In this document: piece by piece, positions 1 through 10,661 of the stretch
How positions within the stretch are numbered: position 1 is the stretch's first letter
How the letters are laid out: each line of letters starts with the position of its first letter
Source of the DNA: Flaveria trinervia
Lineage: Eukaryota > Streptophyta > Magnoliopsida > Asterales > Asteraceae
Direction of reading: 5' to 3'
Length of the DNA: 64,000 bases
Assembly: GCA_025506515.1 (NCBI GenBank)
Contig: CM046442.1
Coordinates: 110,865,991-110,929,990, forward strand
Translations under genes and position numbers: made by a program
The notes under the pieces: generated by a model
The model's input: only the letters and a program-made list of their open reading frames with translations
The model's database searches: none
Told to the model about the DNA's origin: nothing

Positions 1-868
1 CCCACCAAGTTAATTGCCGACCAAAATGTGCTCGGTCGGGCAGTGATCATGTGCCTATGGATATCCGTTGGTAGTCCTTGGATGTACCTCTTGATCTTTC
101 GTAACAAAGGCGTCACTTGATCCGGCACCATCCGTGCCATCTCATTGAACTTGGTGGTGTATTGTTGATGTGTCATTGTTCACACCTCCAGCTGCAGGAA
201 CTCCCTCTCCACCTTATCCATTTCCCTATGAGGATAGAACTCCTCGATCACAAGCTTCTTCAAATCTTCCCACCTTATACTTCCGATAGCCCGGCTAGCC
301 TCAGCTTGGAAAATGTAGTCCCACCAACACAGAGCCGAGTCCATAAACGAGTGGGTAACAAACTTCACCTTCTTGTCTTCCCAACACTCTCTAATATCGA
401 GTACCGCCTCCATCTCTCTCACCCATCGGTGAGCAGCAGCAACAATACATAACCATCAAAGGTAGGGGGCTTGCATCTTTGAAATGCCCTGTAGTTATAG
501 CCTCATGCTGCCTCCTTCACAGGCTCTTCCTCCTCTTCCTCATCATCGAAGAGAACTGTTTTAGTCTCCAGTTACTCCCGTCCTCCCAAGGACCGGTTCC
601 TCTCCCTTCTTTCTCCTTCCCGCACAGCCTTTATCATCTCTTTCATCACGAACAGTAGGATCATCTATATGACCTGATGCACCTCTTCAACAACAGCCTC
701 CTTCATTGAGGCTCTTCAGTTAGCACTCTCGTCCCTAGCCTCTGGACGATGGGTTTGGGGTTCTTCATGAACCACCTCTTTGGCTCTAGGCCTTCCTCTT
801 GTGGCCATTCAGCACCGTGTCCACCACGACCACCACCACGTGAAGCCTTCGATGATCTACCACTGGCC
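1..868 (-). pseudogene. gag: Ty3/gypsy chromovirus G1 gag, broken and cut by the window edge
   Basis: The minus strand encodes a retrotransposon Gag capsid precursor, the protein that packages element RNA into virus-like particles. The best open stretch (422 to 180) has a Gag core with an ALCWWDY-type tryptophan pair and a following YPHREMDKVEREFLQLE segment typical of plant chromovirus Gag. From 180 towards 1 the reading continues in a Gag-like way but leaves the window. The N-terminus (888 to 703) is Arg/Gly-rich and contains MASGRSSK-like sequence once the solo LTR described next is ignored. Stops between 423 and 702 break the frame, so no full Gag can be made. The element's PBS and 5' LTR follow at higher coordinates, as expected for a minus-strand element. 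Family identity is confident; the lineage (Tekay/Del-like) comes from related copies here that still have a chromodomain. Confidence 0.8.
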
Positions 869-1768
869 TGTTGGACCAAAAGAACCAATGAGCCAAGATC
901 AGAAAAACTCTAAGTCCCACATGGTATCACAACAACTGCTGAAAGCCTCATCAGCAGTTTGACAAGTGCTGAAGACTTCAACAGCTGAAGATCAAGTGCT
1001 GAAGACTTCAACAGCTGAAGAACTAAAGTGCTGAAGTACAACAGCTGAAGAACACAAGTGCTGAAGCTGAAAGACCAAAGTACTGAAGTACAACAGCTGA
1101 AGAGTTTACAAGTGCTGAAGATCAACAACTGATCTACAAAGTCTGAAGACAAAGACTGAAGACATCAGCTGATGATATCTACTGAAGTCATCAGCTGATG
1201 AACATCTGAAGGTCAAAGTCTGAAGATCAAGTACTGAAGCCTCAGTAGTTTGTCACAACTGCTCAAGAGTACTTTTTCAGTAGTTGTGATATCAGTAGTT
1301 TTATATTTCTAGTTTCAGTAGTTTTGTAAAACGACTGAAGAGCTTGTTCTTCAGTCGTTGTAGTTTCAGTAGTTTCTAATCAGTAGTTTTATATTCTGTA
1401 CTTAACACTCTGATATGTTCTCAGTAGTTGTGAACATTTTAGTAGTTTGTTAAGAGTTAGTTATTTTTGTATTAGATCTGCCAGTTGTCACTTTCCCGTG
1501 ATAACAGCAGCGATTGCACTCTATATAAGGAGTGTCAACCTATTGTAATAATTGAATGAATGAATGAATGATTTGAATGATTTGGTTAGAAACATTCCAT
1601 ATCTATAAACATTCCTTGAATCAGAAATATATTCTCTCGCTATAACCGTATGTGCTCTTAATGCATACAAGCATCGACTTCTTGCTACAATTTGTCTAAT
1701 TCCTATTCTTATTCCGCTGCCTTGAACTCTAATACATCAAACGTGTGATCGCTGATCTTTTCATGGCC
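864..1768 (-). mobile_element. Solo LTR (895 bp) with 5-bp TSD TGGCC, inserted at the G1 gag start codon
   Basis: A TG...CA-bounded LTR spans 869-1763, flanked on both sides by TGGCC (864-868 and 1764-1768). No coding or primer-site sequence is inside, so this is a solo LTR left by LTR-LTR recombination. Removing it rebuilds an ATG plus Gag N-terminus that lines up with the related gag copy at about 7865-7920, which serves as an empty site. The first half (910-1440) is an array of CTGAAG, AACAGCTGAAG and CAGTAGTT words. A TATA-like CTATATAAGG at 1521-1530 and the pyrimidine-rich sequence after it suggest that transcription runs on the plus strand, although the strand is uncertain. A Ty1/copia origin is inferred from the TGTTGGACC start. 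Confidence 0.8.
1521..1530 (+). promoter_or_regulatory. TATA-box candidate inside the solo LTR
   Basis: CTATATAAGG lies in the last third of the solo LTR, about 240 bp before its 3' end, a usual position for a copia LTR core promoter. A GAAT microsatellite (about 1550-1572) follows. Activity is not shown by the sequence. Confidence 0.45.
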
Positions 1769-1770
1769 AT

Positions 1771-2110
1771 TCTTTAAACATACTATAAGATTCAAACACA
1801 AACACGGTCATTCAAGGGAATAGCTTAGTTTATGTCAAGTATAGTAAGTCCCTAATTATAGTGGCCAGTTATGCTTAGCACTTACTTTACTCTTCATACC
1901 CCAAGCATTTCCTATCTTGACTACATCAATATCTAAATCTAAGAAAAGCACACAGATCAGATAACATGCTCACATAATGTCGGTTAATCAATAAGAAAAT
2001 ACCTGATGGCACGCAGCTACTCGGACTGGCATCCATTCCCCTTTCCATCCTATTCTCAGTTTAAGTTTAGGTTTTTTCTTTTGAAATTTTACCCATTTCA
2101 CTTAAACTTT
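1771..2110 (-). other. Untranslated leader of chromovirus G1
   Basis: This stretch lies between the gag start and the primer binding site and has no open frame. It aligns by eye with 7891-8219, the leader of a second copy, including shared text around a CAAGTATAGTAAG motif. It is the 5' leader of the genomic RNA in a minus-strand element. Confidence 0.65.
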
Positions 2111-2123
2111 GGCTTTGATACCA
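2111..2123 (-). other. Primer binding site (initiator tRNA-Met type) of G1
   Basis: On the minus strand the sequence reads TGGTATCAAAGCC, one base away from the common plant tRNA-iMet PBS TGGTATCAGAGCC. It sits three bases from the LTR edge, which fixes the orientation of the element as minus. Confidence 0.8.
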
Positions 2124-2126
2124 ACA

Positions 2127-4361
2127 AGTAAGGCCCTGTTCCCAGGACGCTCACAGCTTGTCAATCATCGCACATAAAACATATATATACATTAACTTTA
2201 ATAAAATATTGTAGCGGAAACATTTAAATAACATTGTCATTTCATTAAAAATGCATTTGCAAAATAATACAACATCAATTACATAATATCATTTATCCGC
2301 ATTACAATGCAAAACATTATACAAAAGAATGCCATCCAAAATGAGCCAAGTAGCGGCCCCATGCCATCCTCAGCAACAATTACCTGCCAACTGGAAACAT
2401 AGAAAAGTTAGTGTTGGTGAGTGAGTTCTAGTTTTTAAAATAAAACATACTTTACTTCCTTTTCAAAACATTCTTAACATTCGCATATGATCACACATCA
2501 TATGTACATATAGATAATGTCATTATTATCTTCATCATTCGTTCATTAACTTTTGTTCATTCATCGTACGTCATTATCACTCACTTTCATTCATATTCGT
2601 TCATAAACTTTTGTACTTATCTTTTATACGTTCATTATATCTGATGACATGTACAGTACCAAGAGCATTGTGCACGAAGCTGGTTACTTGGCCTAAGGTC
2701 TTTCATAGACCTCGAACATTATGCACGAAGCTAACTCCAGTACCTAGGGAAAGTACACTCATCACTTATCTTTTCTCTTTCATTTCGGACCAATGCCATA
2801 TGCTATACCCCGAACATTGTGCAAGAAGTTGGTTACTGGGCCTGAGGTTTATCATAGACCTCGAACATTATGCACGAAGCTAACTCTAGTACCTGGGGCA
2901 AGCGGCAAAGATCCCATACATATGGTCAATCACAAAGATTAGACCCCAGTGTGCATCCTTCCGGGGTAGCTAATCTGCACACAATCGAGCTAACACCCTT
3001 CATTGGGTGTGAACCTCCACACTTTGCTTGCAAGACTTTCTTACTTTCATTCATTCATTACTGCATGCATTTTTTCATTATGTTCCTTTTTTTTATTATC
3101 TTCCATTTTACATTACCTAATACTTTCCATTTCATTCATAAACATTTAACATAAAGCCACGAGAAAATAGACATGCATAACAAGGAACATAAACATAAAC
3201 ATACAAAACATCACCATACAAGGCACCATCATACATACTTAAAAATCATCATACATACCATAACATAACCCATACATCATCAAAAGTAAACTAATTTCAC
3301 CCCTGAGAACATCCCAAGTCAAAGCTTACATTTTACATTTTCCCCAAAATCTCAGAAAATTGTCTAAGTCTTAGCCGCATGGGCACTATTCAGGTGCATC
3401 GCCTTCTAGGCTCATTGGGAACACTTAGGCGCATGGGGAACCTCTATGTGCATGGGCACTATTGTGGCGCATGGGCAACACTTAACCATTCTGAGCAAGT
3501 TCTAGGTGCATGGGCACTATGCAGGCGTGTGAATGCCTAGGCGCATGGACACTTAGTCAAATTCTGCCTATTTCTAGGCGCATGGCTACTATTTGGGCGC
3601 ATGGGGTCTTGGGCGCATGGGGTCTTGGGCGCATGGGAACACTTAGGCAGTTATTTCGGTTGGGCACATGGACCACTATTTAGGCGCTTGGGCAGTTTAA
3701 ATCAAATTTAAAAAACATAACTCAGTCCCCAATCATCATCTATCATGCTCTAAGCTTAAATCATACATCCTAAGCCTTAGGAACACAATCATAACATCAT
3801 CACAATCACATACATTGCCCAAAGCAAAACCCACACTCAAACACACACACATAAACATACGGGTGAAAGCCCATTTTCATAAAAAGTTTCATACATGCAT
3901 TGCAGCTCCAAAACAGTTTAAAACAAGTAAAAAAAGGGTTCTAGAACACACCTTAGCAACTCTTGGGTATGACTTCTTCCAAACCATTTGCAAATTGAGT
4001 TCTACCAACTAGAAACCCACCAAAAACACACACCCGAACACACACAAATATACATAAGCATACAACCGAGGCTAAGGCCAGTCAAGAACATCATAAAATG
4101 TGAATTCTTACCTTGAATTTGGATTTTTTTTCTCTTTACTTCAAAACTCGAAATTCTGCACTTTCTCTCTCTAAAATTCCGAATAGAATGGTGTGTGTGT
4201 AGGCTCAAGGGTGGCCATACCACTTTTATCACTAACATTTAAACTTTTTTCCTTTCGGACACTTTTTAGCCCTCAACTTGGGTTTTATTATGTTTCTTTC
4301 TTTTTATTTCACTTTTATTCCTTCTTTTCATTCATATCTTTAAAAATAACCGGACGTTACA
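2127..4361 (-). repeat. 5' LTR of chromovirus G1 (about 2.24 kb)
   Basis: On the minus strand the LTR begins TGTAACGTCCGG (ending at 4361) and runs down to GGGCCTTAC next to the PBS. Its expected terminal TG/CA pair is mutated at the PBS side. Landmarks shared with the other LTRs of this family are a block of tandem words based on GCATGGGCACTA (3369-3690), a TGTGAACC-type block near 3000, and paired CATTRTGCACGAAGCT segments (about 2660-2890). The last segment marks G1 and G4 LTRs as one subfamily, different from the LTRs at 4841-13519. Unusually long LTRs are known for Tekay/Del chromoviruses. Confidence 0.8.
3369..3690. repeat. GGCGCATGGGCACTA minisatellite within the G1 LTR
   Basis: Degenerate copies of a word close to AGGCGCATGGGCACTATG recur at irregular 20-45 bp steps. 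Equivalent blocks occupy the same LTR position at 9487-9800, 12680-12930 and, in opposite orientation, 42530-42830. The phase varies between copies, so the array evolves quickly inside the LTR. Confidence 0.75.
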
Positions 4362-4840
4362 TAAGGAGATAGATAAGTATCTCCTATCCTTGGTGCTAAA
4401 AGTTTTGAGAAGCAAAAACAAGTGAGGTTTTGGTAGCATCAGCCTTAGTGGAGTATGTTAGATCAAGTAAAGCAGGTGCAACCAAAACAAACACTTAGAC
4501 AATTTTGGTGCAAATGATGAAGAACTTTCGAAGGCAAAAGAAGACCTTCCGAAGGTCAACTCTGAGAGATCTTCCGAAGAGAATCTCTAACTTTTGAAGA
4601 CAATGTTTTCCTTCTTCCAAAAATCAACACTTCAAACAATTCAAGACAATGACTTCCGAAGCATGAAGGCCTCAAAACTAAATCAAGTCTCGAAAGAAGT
4701 AGCAACCTCCAAAGAGTATGTGGCTTCGGAAGAACTTGTTCTTACGAATTAATTATCTTTCGAAACAACCTACCATGGACCAGTACACATAATTATGGTC
4801 CCTCTCACACTCCGTAGCAAATCTCTGAGATACTTCATGG
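4362..4840 (+). mobile_element. Sirevirus family C: 3' internal end, PPT and first part of its 3' LTR
   Basis: This plus-strand piece matches, in reverse complement, the junction at 17650-17770 of element H. It holds an internal tail (4362-4442), a degenerate polypurine tract (about 4443-4455, CCTTAGTGGAGTA) and an LTR starting TGTTAGATCAAG at 4456. The LTR carries repeated CTTCCGAAG / CTTTCGAAG words. It stops at CATGG (4836-4840), where the chromovirus compound is inserted, and resumes at 13525. The left end is cut by the G1 LTR, so the body of this element is outside the window or lost. Confidence 0.8.
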
Positions 4841-6086
4841 TGTAAGGTCCCGTTTCTGGGACACTCACAACTGGTCAATCATCGCATAAAAACATACATA
4901 TAATTTTTAAACATTAATAAACATATTACAGTGGAATTAACTTAAACCATTCCATATATTAATAATTTCTTTTGCAAAATAATACAACATTGTTAACAAT
5001 TACAAAGCATAATTTTCTCGCATTACAATGCAAAAACATTATCATTATACGAAATGTATGCCATCCAAAATGTGCAAGTAGCCGCCCATGCCATCCTCAG
5101 CAACCATCACCTGCCAACTAGAAACACATAAAAGTCAGCATTGCTAAGGGACTTCTAGTTTTAAAATAAAATATACTCTACTTTCATTTAAAACCTTACT
5201 TTACATTCTTACATGGTCAAGCATCATACGTACACATAGATAATACCATTATTTTCTTCCATTACCATTCATTACCTCTTTACATTCCGTACCAATACCA
5301 TGAACTATACCCCACCATCATGCATAAAGCGGGTACTGGGCCAAAGTCTATAAAAGATCCCCATACATTGCGCCCGGTGGCCTGACCACAGTACCAGAGT
5401 AAATGCATGTATAACAATGCCTGCCTTGTGCTATACCCCACCGTCATGCATAAAGCGGGTACTAGGCCGAAGTCTATAATAGATCCCCATGCATTGTGCT
5501 CGGTGGCCTCACCACAGTACCAGGGATAAATTCATGTGTACCAATGCCTTGTACTATACCCTATTGTCATGTATAAAGTGGGTACTGGGCCGGAGTCTAT
5601 AATAGAGCTCCATACATTGCGCCCGGTGGCCTGACCATAGTACAAATGGTCAATCACAATGATTAGACCCCGGTGTCCATCCTTCTTGGCTAGCCAACCC
5701 ACACACCGTTAAACTAACACCCTTCATTGGGTGTGAATCTCCATACAAGGCTTGCAAGAGTTTCCATTTCATCATTTAGTAATGCATGCATTCATTCATA
5801 CTTTATGTTCCTCTTTTAATTATCTTCTGCTTTACGTTACATAATACTTTTCATCTACATTCACAACTATACTTCGTAAAGCCACGGAAAATAAACATAC
5901 ATAATAAGGAAGATAAACATACACAACCACAAGGCATCTTCATCATACATGACATAACAATCATCACACATCTCATAACATACCCCACATATCATCAAAA
6001 GTAAACTTACTTCTCCCTCGGGAACATCCCAAGTCATAACCTACACTTTACATTCTCCCCAAAATCTCAGAAAATATTCTAAGTCT
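4841..6086 (-). repeat. 3' LTR of the compound, truncated (about 1.25 kb)
   Basis: The LTR starts TGTAAGGTCCCG beside the CATGG duplication. It includes three copies of a unit of about 120 bp (5290-5650) with ACCCCACCRTCATGCATAAA and GGGTACTGGGCCGAAG. It breaks off at 6086, just where the intact LTR at 9487 enters its GCGCATGGG minisatellite, and is fused there to the RT region. The break position suggests the minisatellite was involved in the deletion. Confidence 0.8.
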
Positions 6087-7890
6087 GATGGAATACGTCT
6101 GGAAAGTCACACACAACCGGTAGATCTGACAATTGTGGTGTAGCCGTATCCAAAACCTTAACATAAGCCAAGTAGGCACTACATCCACATAAGGCTATAC
6201 AAAAAGTTCGTAGCTTGAAGCTCGTTCGAAGTTCGCTCGGAAAAAGCTCGAAAAAAGCTAAGCTCAAAAAAGATCGAATCTAAACGAGCCGGCTCGGCTC
6301 GACTCGAATTCCAAACGAGCAGAACTCGAGCCAGGGTTAGCTCGGTTCGAGCTCGGTTCGAGCTCGGCTCGTGGCTCGGTTTGTTGGTTTAGCTCGTGGC
6401 TCTGTGCATATAATATATGTATATATATTTATATAGTATAATTACTATTATTATTATTATTATTATTACTATTATTATGATTATTATTTTTATATTAGGA
6501 TTTTAAAAGTATTTTCTTAAAAATACAAATGGATTCTTCTTAAAACATTAAGTATTTTGTTTGAAAATATATAACTTGATAGTAAATTGTTATATTTAAA
6601 AGAATAATCTTTGTTCCCATAAGTACGGAGTACCCAACAAAATGTAAAACCTAATATATATTTTTTGTGTTTTCATATAAATTAATGTGAAAATTTCAAA
6701 AAATATATTTAAATCGAGCCGACTCGAACGAGCCATGAGCTGGCTCGAACTTTTCACGAGCCGAACTCGAGCCGGTGTTTTGACCTCGCTAAATTTCGAG
6801 TCCGCTCGACTCGGCTCGGCTCGACTCGGCTTGTTTACAGCCCTACATCCACACCTCATGCACTTTCCCGCCACAGCCACCGAAATCATCTTCGGGATAG
6901 TTGTAACTCAATCATGGTAAATCGTTACTGAACTCTGGTCAGGTGCTATCTGTCTAACCACCTTCTTGCAACACACAATATTCGCCTTGTATTCCATCAA
7001 CCAATCCATTCCTAGGACTACATCGAAACCGCCTAAGGTCATCACGAATGGTCTAACAGGAAATCCTGGTAGACTTACCTATGGTAGTTTCTATATCAAA
7101 GGGCTCACCAATACTTCTACTCCTAATGGGCAACTAGCCCAAAAGGCAATAGAAATAAAACCCCTACTAGCACCGGAATCAAATAACACAGATGCAAGAG
7201 TTTGGTTTACTAGAAACATACATGACACCACATCGGGGTCCGTCCTAGCCTCCTCCCGAGTCATCGTGAAAGCTTGGGCGCTTTCTTTCTACCTTTCCAT
7301 CCCGACCATATTGGAACTCTCAACGCTTGGCTTCTTGCAGTCTCTACTCATGTAGCCCTCTCCCTCGCAGTTATAGCACCGTATCACCCCACACTCTCTT
7401 GCAAGATGATCGGGCCTCCCATATTAAAGCAGAGGTTTGATCCGCACCTACACTTGCCTGTATGGTTCTTCCTCTAATTACCACAACTCTTTAACCCCAC
7501 ACTGGATGTTACCACATGCCAGGTCATCCACCCTCGCAGCCTTGTGGTTTAGAGTGGCTCCGCCACGACCAACCATTTCCCAATCTAGTTTCGATCTCCA
7601 CCACCCTTCTCGTTCGCCTCAATGACGGCCTCCTCCCTCGCCGCTATAATCGCCTCAGTCACCCCAAACGGTAGAATCATTTGCATGACCTGTTGAACTC
7701 CCTTGACGACTGCCTCTTTCACTATGGTCCTTAGAATAGACACTATCATCACTTCCTTCTGGGTGATGGATCTCGGGCTCTTTGAGTGCTATTTAGCAGC
7801 CCTAGCCATGCTTCTCATGACACGCGGTCCAACACCACACATAGCCTCTACCTAGCGAAACCTTCGAAGATCTACCTCCAACCATCCTCT
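6087..7890 (-). pseudogene. pol: Chromovirus gag-pol remnant (gag N-terminus, zinc knuckle, protease, start of RT)
   Basis: Read on the minus strand, a Gag N-terminus starts near 7888 (MVGGRSSK-like). Most of the capsid core is missing. A CYNCEGEG knuckle half lies near 7350-7380. The aspartic protease motif LFDSGAS lies near 7170-7195 in a VSCMFLVNQTLASVLFDSG context, matching the copy at 11430. The linker to RT continues to 6854, is interrupted by a MULE-like insertion (6190-6843), and ends at a VCDFPDVF segment (about 6087-6120), where the LTR fusion removes the RT catalytic part. Protease would act in Gag-Pol maturation, but stops and deletions make this a relic. Confidence 0.75.
6179..6853. 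mobile_element. MULE-like non-autonomous TIR element in the chromovirus pol
   Basis: An insert of about 654 bp (6190-6843) is flanked by the 10-bp duplication TACATCCACA (6180-6189 and 6844-6853). The intact pol copy at 11030-11055 has the empty site with identical spacing. The right end, read inwards, is GGGCTGTAAACAAG and the left end is AAGGCTATACAAAAAG, giving imperfect terminal inverted repeats. Both subterminal zones are dense in CGAGCTCGG / GGCTCGACTCGG words, and the middle (6400-6720) is AT-rich with a TTA microsatellite. No transposase is present. A 9-11 bp duplication and a GGGCTGT end fit Mutator-like elements best; hAT (8 bp) is less likely. Confidence 0.7.
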
Positions 7891-8219
7891 AACACGTTAT
7901 AAGATCCAAACACCAACACAATCATTCAAGTTAATAGCTCAGTTTATGTCAAGTATAGTAAGCCCCTAATTATAGTGTCCAATTGTGATTAGCCACTTAC
8001 TTTACTCTTCATACCCCAAGCATTTCATATCCTGACTACATCAGTATCTAAATCTACTAAAGGGATATAAACAACATAGCATGCACACATAATACCAGTT
8101 AAAATTAAGAAAATACCTAGTGGCACGTAGCTACTCGGACTGGCATCCCTTCCTTTCCGTCCCATTTTCAGTTTAAGCTTAGGTTTGTTTTGAAAATTCA
8201 CTCTTCTCACTTAAACTTT
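7891..8219 (-). other. Leader of the inner chromovirus copy
   Basis: The stretch aligns with the G1 leader (1771-2110), between a gag start and a PBS, and has no coding capacity of note. It shows a TTATAAGATCCAAACACCAA segment directly upstream of gag that served as the empty-site comparison for the solo LTR at 869. Confidence 0.6.
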
Positions 8220-8232
8220 GGCTCTGATACCA
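8220..8232 (-). other. Primer binding site, tRNA-iMet type
   Basis: On the minus strand this reads TGGTATCAGAGCC, the canonical plant initiator-tRNA primer site, three bases from the LTR edge at 8236. It shows that the LTR at 8236-10453 is the 5' LTR of the downstream (lower-coordinate) copy. Confidence 0.9.
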
Positions 8233-8235
8233 ACT

Positions 8236-10453
8236 TGTAGTCCTTGTTCCTGGGTCATTCATAGCTGGTCAATCATCGCAAAAAAACACATAATTTTTAA
8301 ACATTATTTAAAACATTGCAGCGGAATTAACTTAAACCATTGCATATGTTAATAATTGCTTTTGCAAAATAATACAACATTGTTAACAATTTCAAAACAT
8401 CATTTGCTCCCATTACAATGCAAAAATATTATCGTTATACAAAATGGATGCCATCCAAAATAAGCCAACTAGCCGCCCGTGCCATCCTCAGCAACCATCA
8501 CCTGCCAACTAGAAACACATAAAAGTCAGCGTTGTTGAGTGAGTTCTAGTTTTAAAATAGAATATACTTTACCTTCATTTAAAACATTTTACGTGATCAA
8601 GCATCATACGTACACATAGATATCTTCCATTACCGTTCATTAGATACTTTCATCATTACTTTTTTACATTTGTTACCAATACCATGAACTTTGCCCCACC
8701 GTCATGCATAAAGCGGGTACCGGGCCGAAGTCTAAAATTGACCCCTATACATTGCGCCTGGTGGCCAGAGCATAGTACCAGAGTAAATTCATGTGTACCA
8801 ATTCCTTGTGTTATACCCCACCATCATGCATAAAGCGGATACTGGGCCGAAGTCTATAATAGACCGGCATACAATGTGACCGGTAGCCTAACCACAGTCC
8901 GGGGTAAATTCATATGTACCACTACCTTGTGCTCTACCCCACCGTCATGCATAAAGCGGGTACTGAGCCAAGGTCTATAATAGACCCCCATACATTGCGC
9001 CTAGTGGCCTAACCATAGTACCGCGATAAGCGACAAGGGTTCTTCACAAATGGTCAATCACAAAGATTAGACCCCAGTGTGCATCCTTCTGGGGTTGCTA
9101 ACCCACGCACCATTGAACTAACACCCTTCATTGGGTGTGAATCTCCATACAAGGCTTGCAAGACTTTTCATTTCATCATTTATTAATGCATGCATTCATT
9201 CATACTTACGTTCTTCTTTTCACTATCTTTCGCTTTACGTTACATTATACATTTCATTTACATTCACAACTATACTCCGTAAAGCCACGAAAAATAAGCA
9301 TATATAATCACGAACATAAACATACATAACCATAAGGCATCATCATCATATATGTCATAAAAATCATCATACATCTCATAGTATACCCCACATATCATCA
9401 AAAGTCAACTTACTTCTCCCCCAGGAAGATCCCAAGTCATAACCTACACTTTACATTCTCCCTAAAATCTCAGAAAATATTCTAAGTCTTAGGCGCATGG
9501 GCACTATGCAGGCGCATCGGCCTTATATAGGCGCATGGCCTTCTGGATGCATGGGGAACACTTAGGTGCATAGGGAACTTCTAGGTGAATGGGAACTATT
9601 TGGGCGCATGGCATATCACTTAGCCATTCTGGGCAAATTCTGGGTGCATGGGCACTATGCAGGCACATATGTGCCTAGGCGCATGGGCTTTCTAGGCGTC
9701 TGGACACTTAGTCCAATTTACCCATTTCTATGGGCATGGACATTATTTGGGCGCATGAACTTTTGTGCGTACGGGAAACTTTTCAAGCGCATGGGCAACC
9801 AACCTAGACTATAATCATTCCAATTCAGTCCCCAATCCATCATCTAACAGAATATGAGCTTAACCTAAGCATTCTAAGCCATAAAAACACAGTCATCACA
9901 TAATCATAAAAATTTTAACACCCAAATCAAACCACACCCTCATACACATACATACAGGTGTAAACCATTTTAATAAAATGAACATACATGAATTTCTAGC
10001 CTCAAATCAGTCTAAAACAAGTAAAAAGGGGGTTCTAGAACTCATTTTGATAACTTTCGGATGAACTTCTTCAAAATCTGAATGTAATTGAGTTCTACCA
10101 CTTAGAAACCCACCAAACACACATCTTAACACACACACACACACATAAGCATAAAACCGAGGCTATAATCTGCCAAGAGCAACTTAAAACGGTGAATTCT
10201 TACCTTGAATTCGATCTTCTTATGGTTCTTATCTCTAAAATTGAGAGTTTCTCTGTCTTCTATCACTTGAACTTCAGGAAAAGAAATGTGCAAATCGTAT
10301 GGGCGGCCTATTTCACCTTTTGTACAACCACTTTTGATACCTTTTTCTCCTTTTGACACATTCAACCCCTCAACTTGGGTTTTATTGTGTTTCTTTCTTT
10401 TTCTTCACATTCATTCTTTTCTTTGTTGCCTTTAAAAATATTCGGGTGTTACA
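8236..10453 (-). repeat. Middle LTR of the compound, full length (about 2.22 kb)
   Basis: On the minus strand it starts TGTAACACCCGAA at 10453 and ends beside the PBS. It has a PPT on one side and a PBS on the other, so it acted as 3' LTR for one copy and 5' LTR for the next. It contains three tandem units of about 120 bp (8690-9030) with CATGCATAAAGCGGGTAC and the GCGCATGGG array (9487-9800). No target duplication surrounds it, which supports a shared LTR rather than separate insertions. Confidence 0.85.
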
Positions 10454-10661
10454 AGTCCACCCCCCTTATTTAGGTTTCATTCCCAAAACCTGTTATTCCT
10501 AAAACCAATATGGGTAGTGTTGCCTCATCTCTTTTTCAGTCTCCCATGTAGACTCAAATCTCTCTTGGTGCTTCCACTTCAACTCCGATATATCCAACGA
10601 TTGGATCTTCTCGTACCTGTCTGATGCTCGGCCTTCACTTGTAAACAAGTAAGGCACTTAC
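10454..10661 (-). pseudogene. pol: Chromovirus PPT with integrase and chromodomain scraps
   Basis: On the minus strand the polypurine tract AAATAAGGGGGGTGGACT abuts the LTR. Just upstream are the last residues of a chromodomain (STWE.E.EMRQHYP-like, about 10510-10560). Upstream of that is a short integrase zinc-domain piece (LVYKCEGRAS-like, about 10600-10650) matching 40660-40700 of G4. The rest of integrase and all RNase H are deleted. Confidence 0.65.

Noticed and set aside
6966..7355. Plus-strand 129-residue frame
   Set aside because: It is the antisense shadow of the chromovirus protease and linker encoded on the minus strand.
8220..8232. tRNA gene fragments suggested by TGGTATCAGAGCC matches (also 2111, 16093, 22012)
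   Set aside because: Each is a short primer binding site beside an LTR; no cloverleaf can be formed.
9487..9800. CRISPR-like regular repeats in the chromovirus LTRs
   Set aside because: Spacing and units are irregular, the genome is eukaryotic, and the arrays are part of an LTR family.
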